A stretch of 64,000 nt of DNA from Onchocerca volvulus (lineage: Eukaryota; Nematoda; Chromadorea; Rhabditida; Onchocercidae), in contig HG738138.1 of assembly GCA_000499405.2 (NCBI GenBank), positions 9,918,888-9,982,887 of the forward strand, in the 5' to 3' direction. The position numbers and the translations under genes are program-made. A model generated the notes under the pieces. It saw nothing but the letters and a program-made list of their open reading frames with translations, had not been told where the DNA came from and did no database searches. Numbering within the stretch: the stretch's first letter is position 1; each line of letters opens with the position of its first letter. This document shows, in pieces, positions 63,174 through 64,000 of this stretch.

Positions 63174-64000
63174 TTAGCACGAATCCTCACAAAATAAACA
63201 AGGCTGTGGTGGTTCAACATTCAATCCGATAATATTGATGTCTTCCATTTGACAGTTACATAAACAACCATTTGCCGCACATTCCGCATGACCATTGAAC
63301 CAATGCCATAAATGTGCCATATGACCTCCGTGACGGCATTTCTAAACAAAAAACCAAACTAAACCTGTTCTATCGTTTTAAGTAATCCCAATTTCATATA
63401 TTTACTACCCTTTGAAATCTTTAAATCAGTAAAATAGATAAAAAGGAATTAACATAATAAGCAGTTTAAATATAATCAATATTTTAAAGACATCATTTAA
63501 AACCGTTTTAATGCTTAAATTCCCCAAACTTAAACATACATCACTTTTTTTTTTCGTTAACAAATTGCTGTTATCATTAAATTACTTATAGCACCCATTA
63601 ATGCACTAGATTTTCCTTCAAATCTTTAAATACTGAACAGCAATCATACAACATACGTTAGTTGCTTCCATTTAGCAGTAATTTAGAATGATTCATCTCG
63701 TTTTCAGCTGTATCATTGTATCATTGTCAGAGTAGGTCAAAACTTTCTGTACCAAGTAATATCAATTTTCAAAGTTTCGAAAAAAGAAAATAAGAGGCAC
63801 AGAATACCTGACACCAAGTGAACCAAGAAGATAATCGGCCAAGTTCGTGACATTCTGTTTGAACATACGAACCCATGTGCCTACGACACAGTATGCATTT
63901 CGGAAGTGGCTTCAAGCAATGGAGACATGCCATTTCTCTAGCTGGTATCGATGGAGCAGTAGATGACCTAGAAGTAATCTCTACCATTTCGTACTTTATA
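63174..64000 (-). CDS. mios: MIOS-type GATOR2 subunit, C-terminal zinc modules (5' part outside window)
   Basis: MIOS is a WD-repeat subunit of GATOR2, which relieves GATOR1 inhibition of TORC1 when amino acids are present. Two exons are visible: 64000-63808 (continuing off the window) and 63341-63174, joined in phase 0. The first ends in AREMACLHCLKPLPKCILC and SSWFTWCQ. The second begins KCRHGGHMAHLWHWFNGH, then AECAANGCLCNC, and ends with a short Cys-containing tail (CLFCEDSC). This matches the terminal zinc-ribbon/RING module of human MIOS (MACLHCRKPLP..C, FNNWFTWC..CRHGGH, WF..HAECP). The WD propeller and solenoid lie beyond the window. The 466-bp intron is featureless. Metal-ligand residues look complete. 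Confidence 0.9.

Overview
The window is nematode nuclear DNA. It is AT-rich, with small spliced genes that use GT-AG and occasional GC-AG introns. ATGs sit next to 3' splice acceptors, as expected for trans-spliced messages, and one exact 22-nt copy of the nematode spliced leader SL1 is present. A short bacterial (Rickettsiales-like) GroEL fragment points to a filarial or other spirurid lineage with past or present Wolbachia. The species cannot be fixed from the sequence.

Layout, left to right. 99-8923 (+): the 3' part of a TAF3-type TFIID subunit ending in a PHD finger. 10072-11090 (+): coding-like sequence with in-frame stops, probably a decayed gene of unknown family. 11457-13362 (+): an unrecognised secreted cysteine-rich protein of about 263 aa. 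14951-17099 (+): a GAPR-1-like CAP protein with all four active-site residues. 19327-22427 (+): a GPR180/TMEM145-type seven-helix protein. 23232-23384 (-): the groEL fragment. 26177-29609 (-): a TIA-1/TIAR-like RNA-binding protein with only two visible RRMs. 35234-41829 (-): O-GlcNAcase (oga-1), reconstructed as 23 exons all in phase, 886 aa. 43279-48132 (+): MTMR9-type catalytically dead myotubularin (mtm-9), 13 exons, 570 aa. 49263-50977 (-): a small secreted LRR-like protein of 211 aa. 53523-57975 (+): a two-pore (TWK) potassium channel, 14 exons, 534 aa. 58970-59129: a long AAT microsatellite. 59690-62965: remnants of two Helitrons in opposite orientations, with an SL1 sequence embedded next to one. 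63174-64000 (-): the C-terminal zinc modules of the GATOR2 subunit MIOS, cut by the window edge.

There is no sign that neighbouring genes act in one pathway; the window looks like ordinary nematode housekeeping and signalling genes. Their roles are transcription, O-GlcNAc cycling, phosphoinositide scaffolding, TORC1 sensing and K+ conductance. Two nematode-type secreted proteins are interspersed. The unusual material is the embedded SL1, the bacterial groEL scrap, the Helitron pair, a near-perfect 85-nt hairpin in an oga-1 intron, and three GC-AG introns.

Exon coordinates were assembled by hand from splice consensus, reading-frame continuity and family similarity. Internal exons whose phases fit are reliable; first exons are less so.
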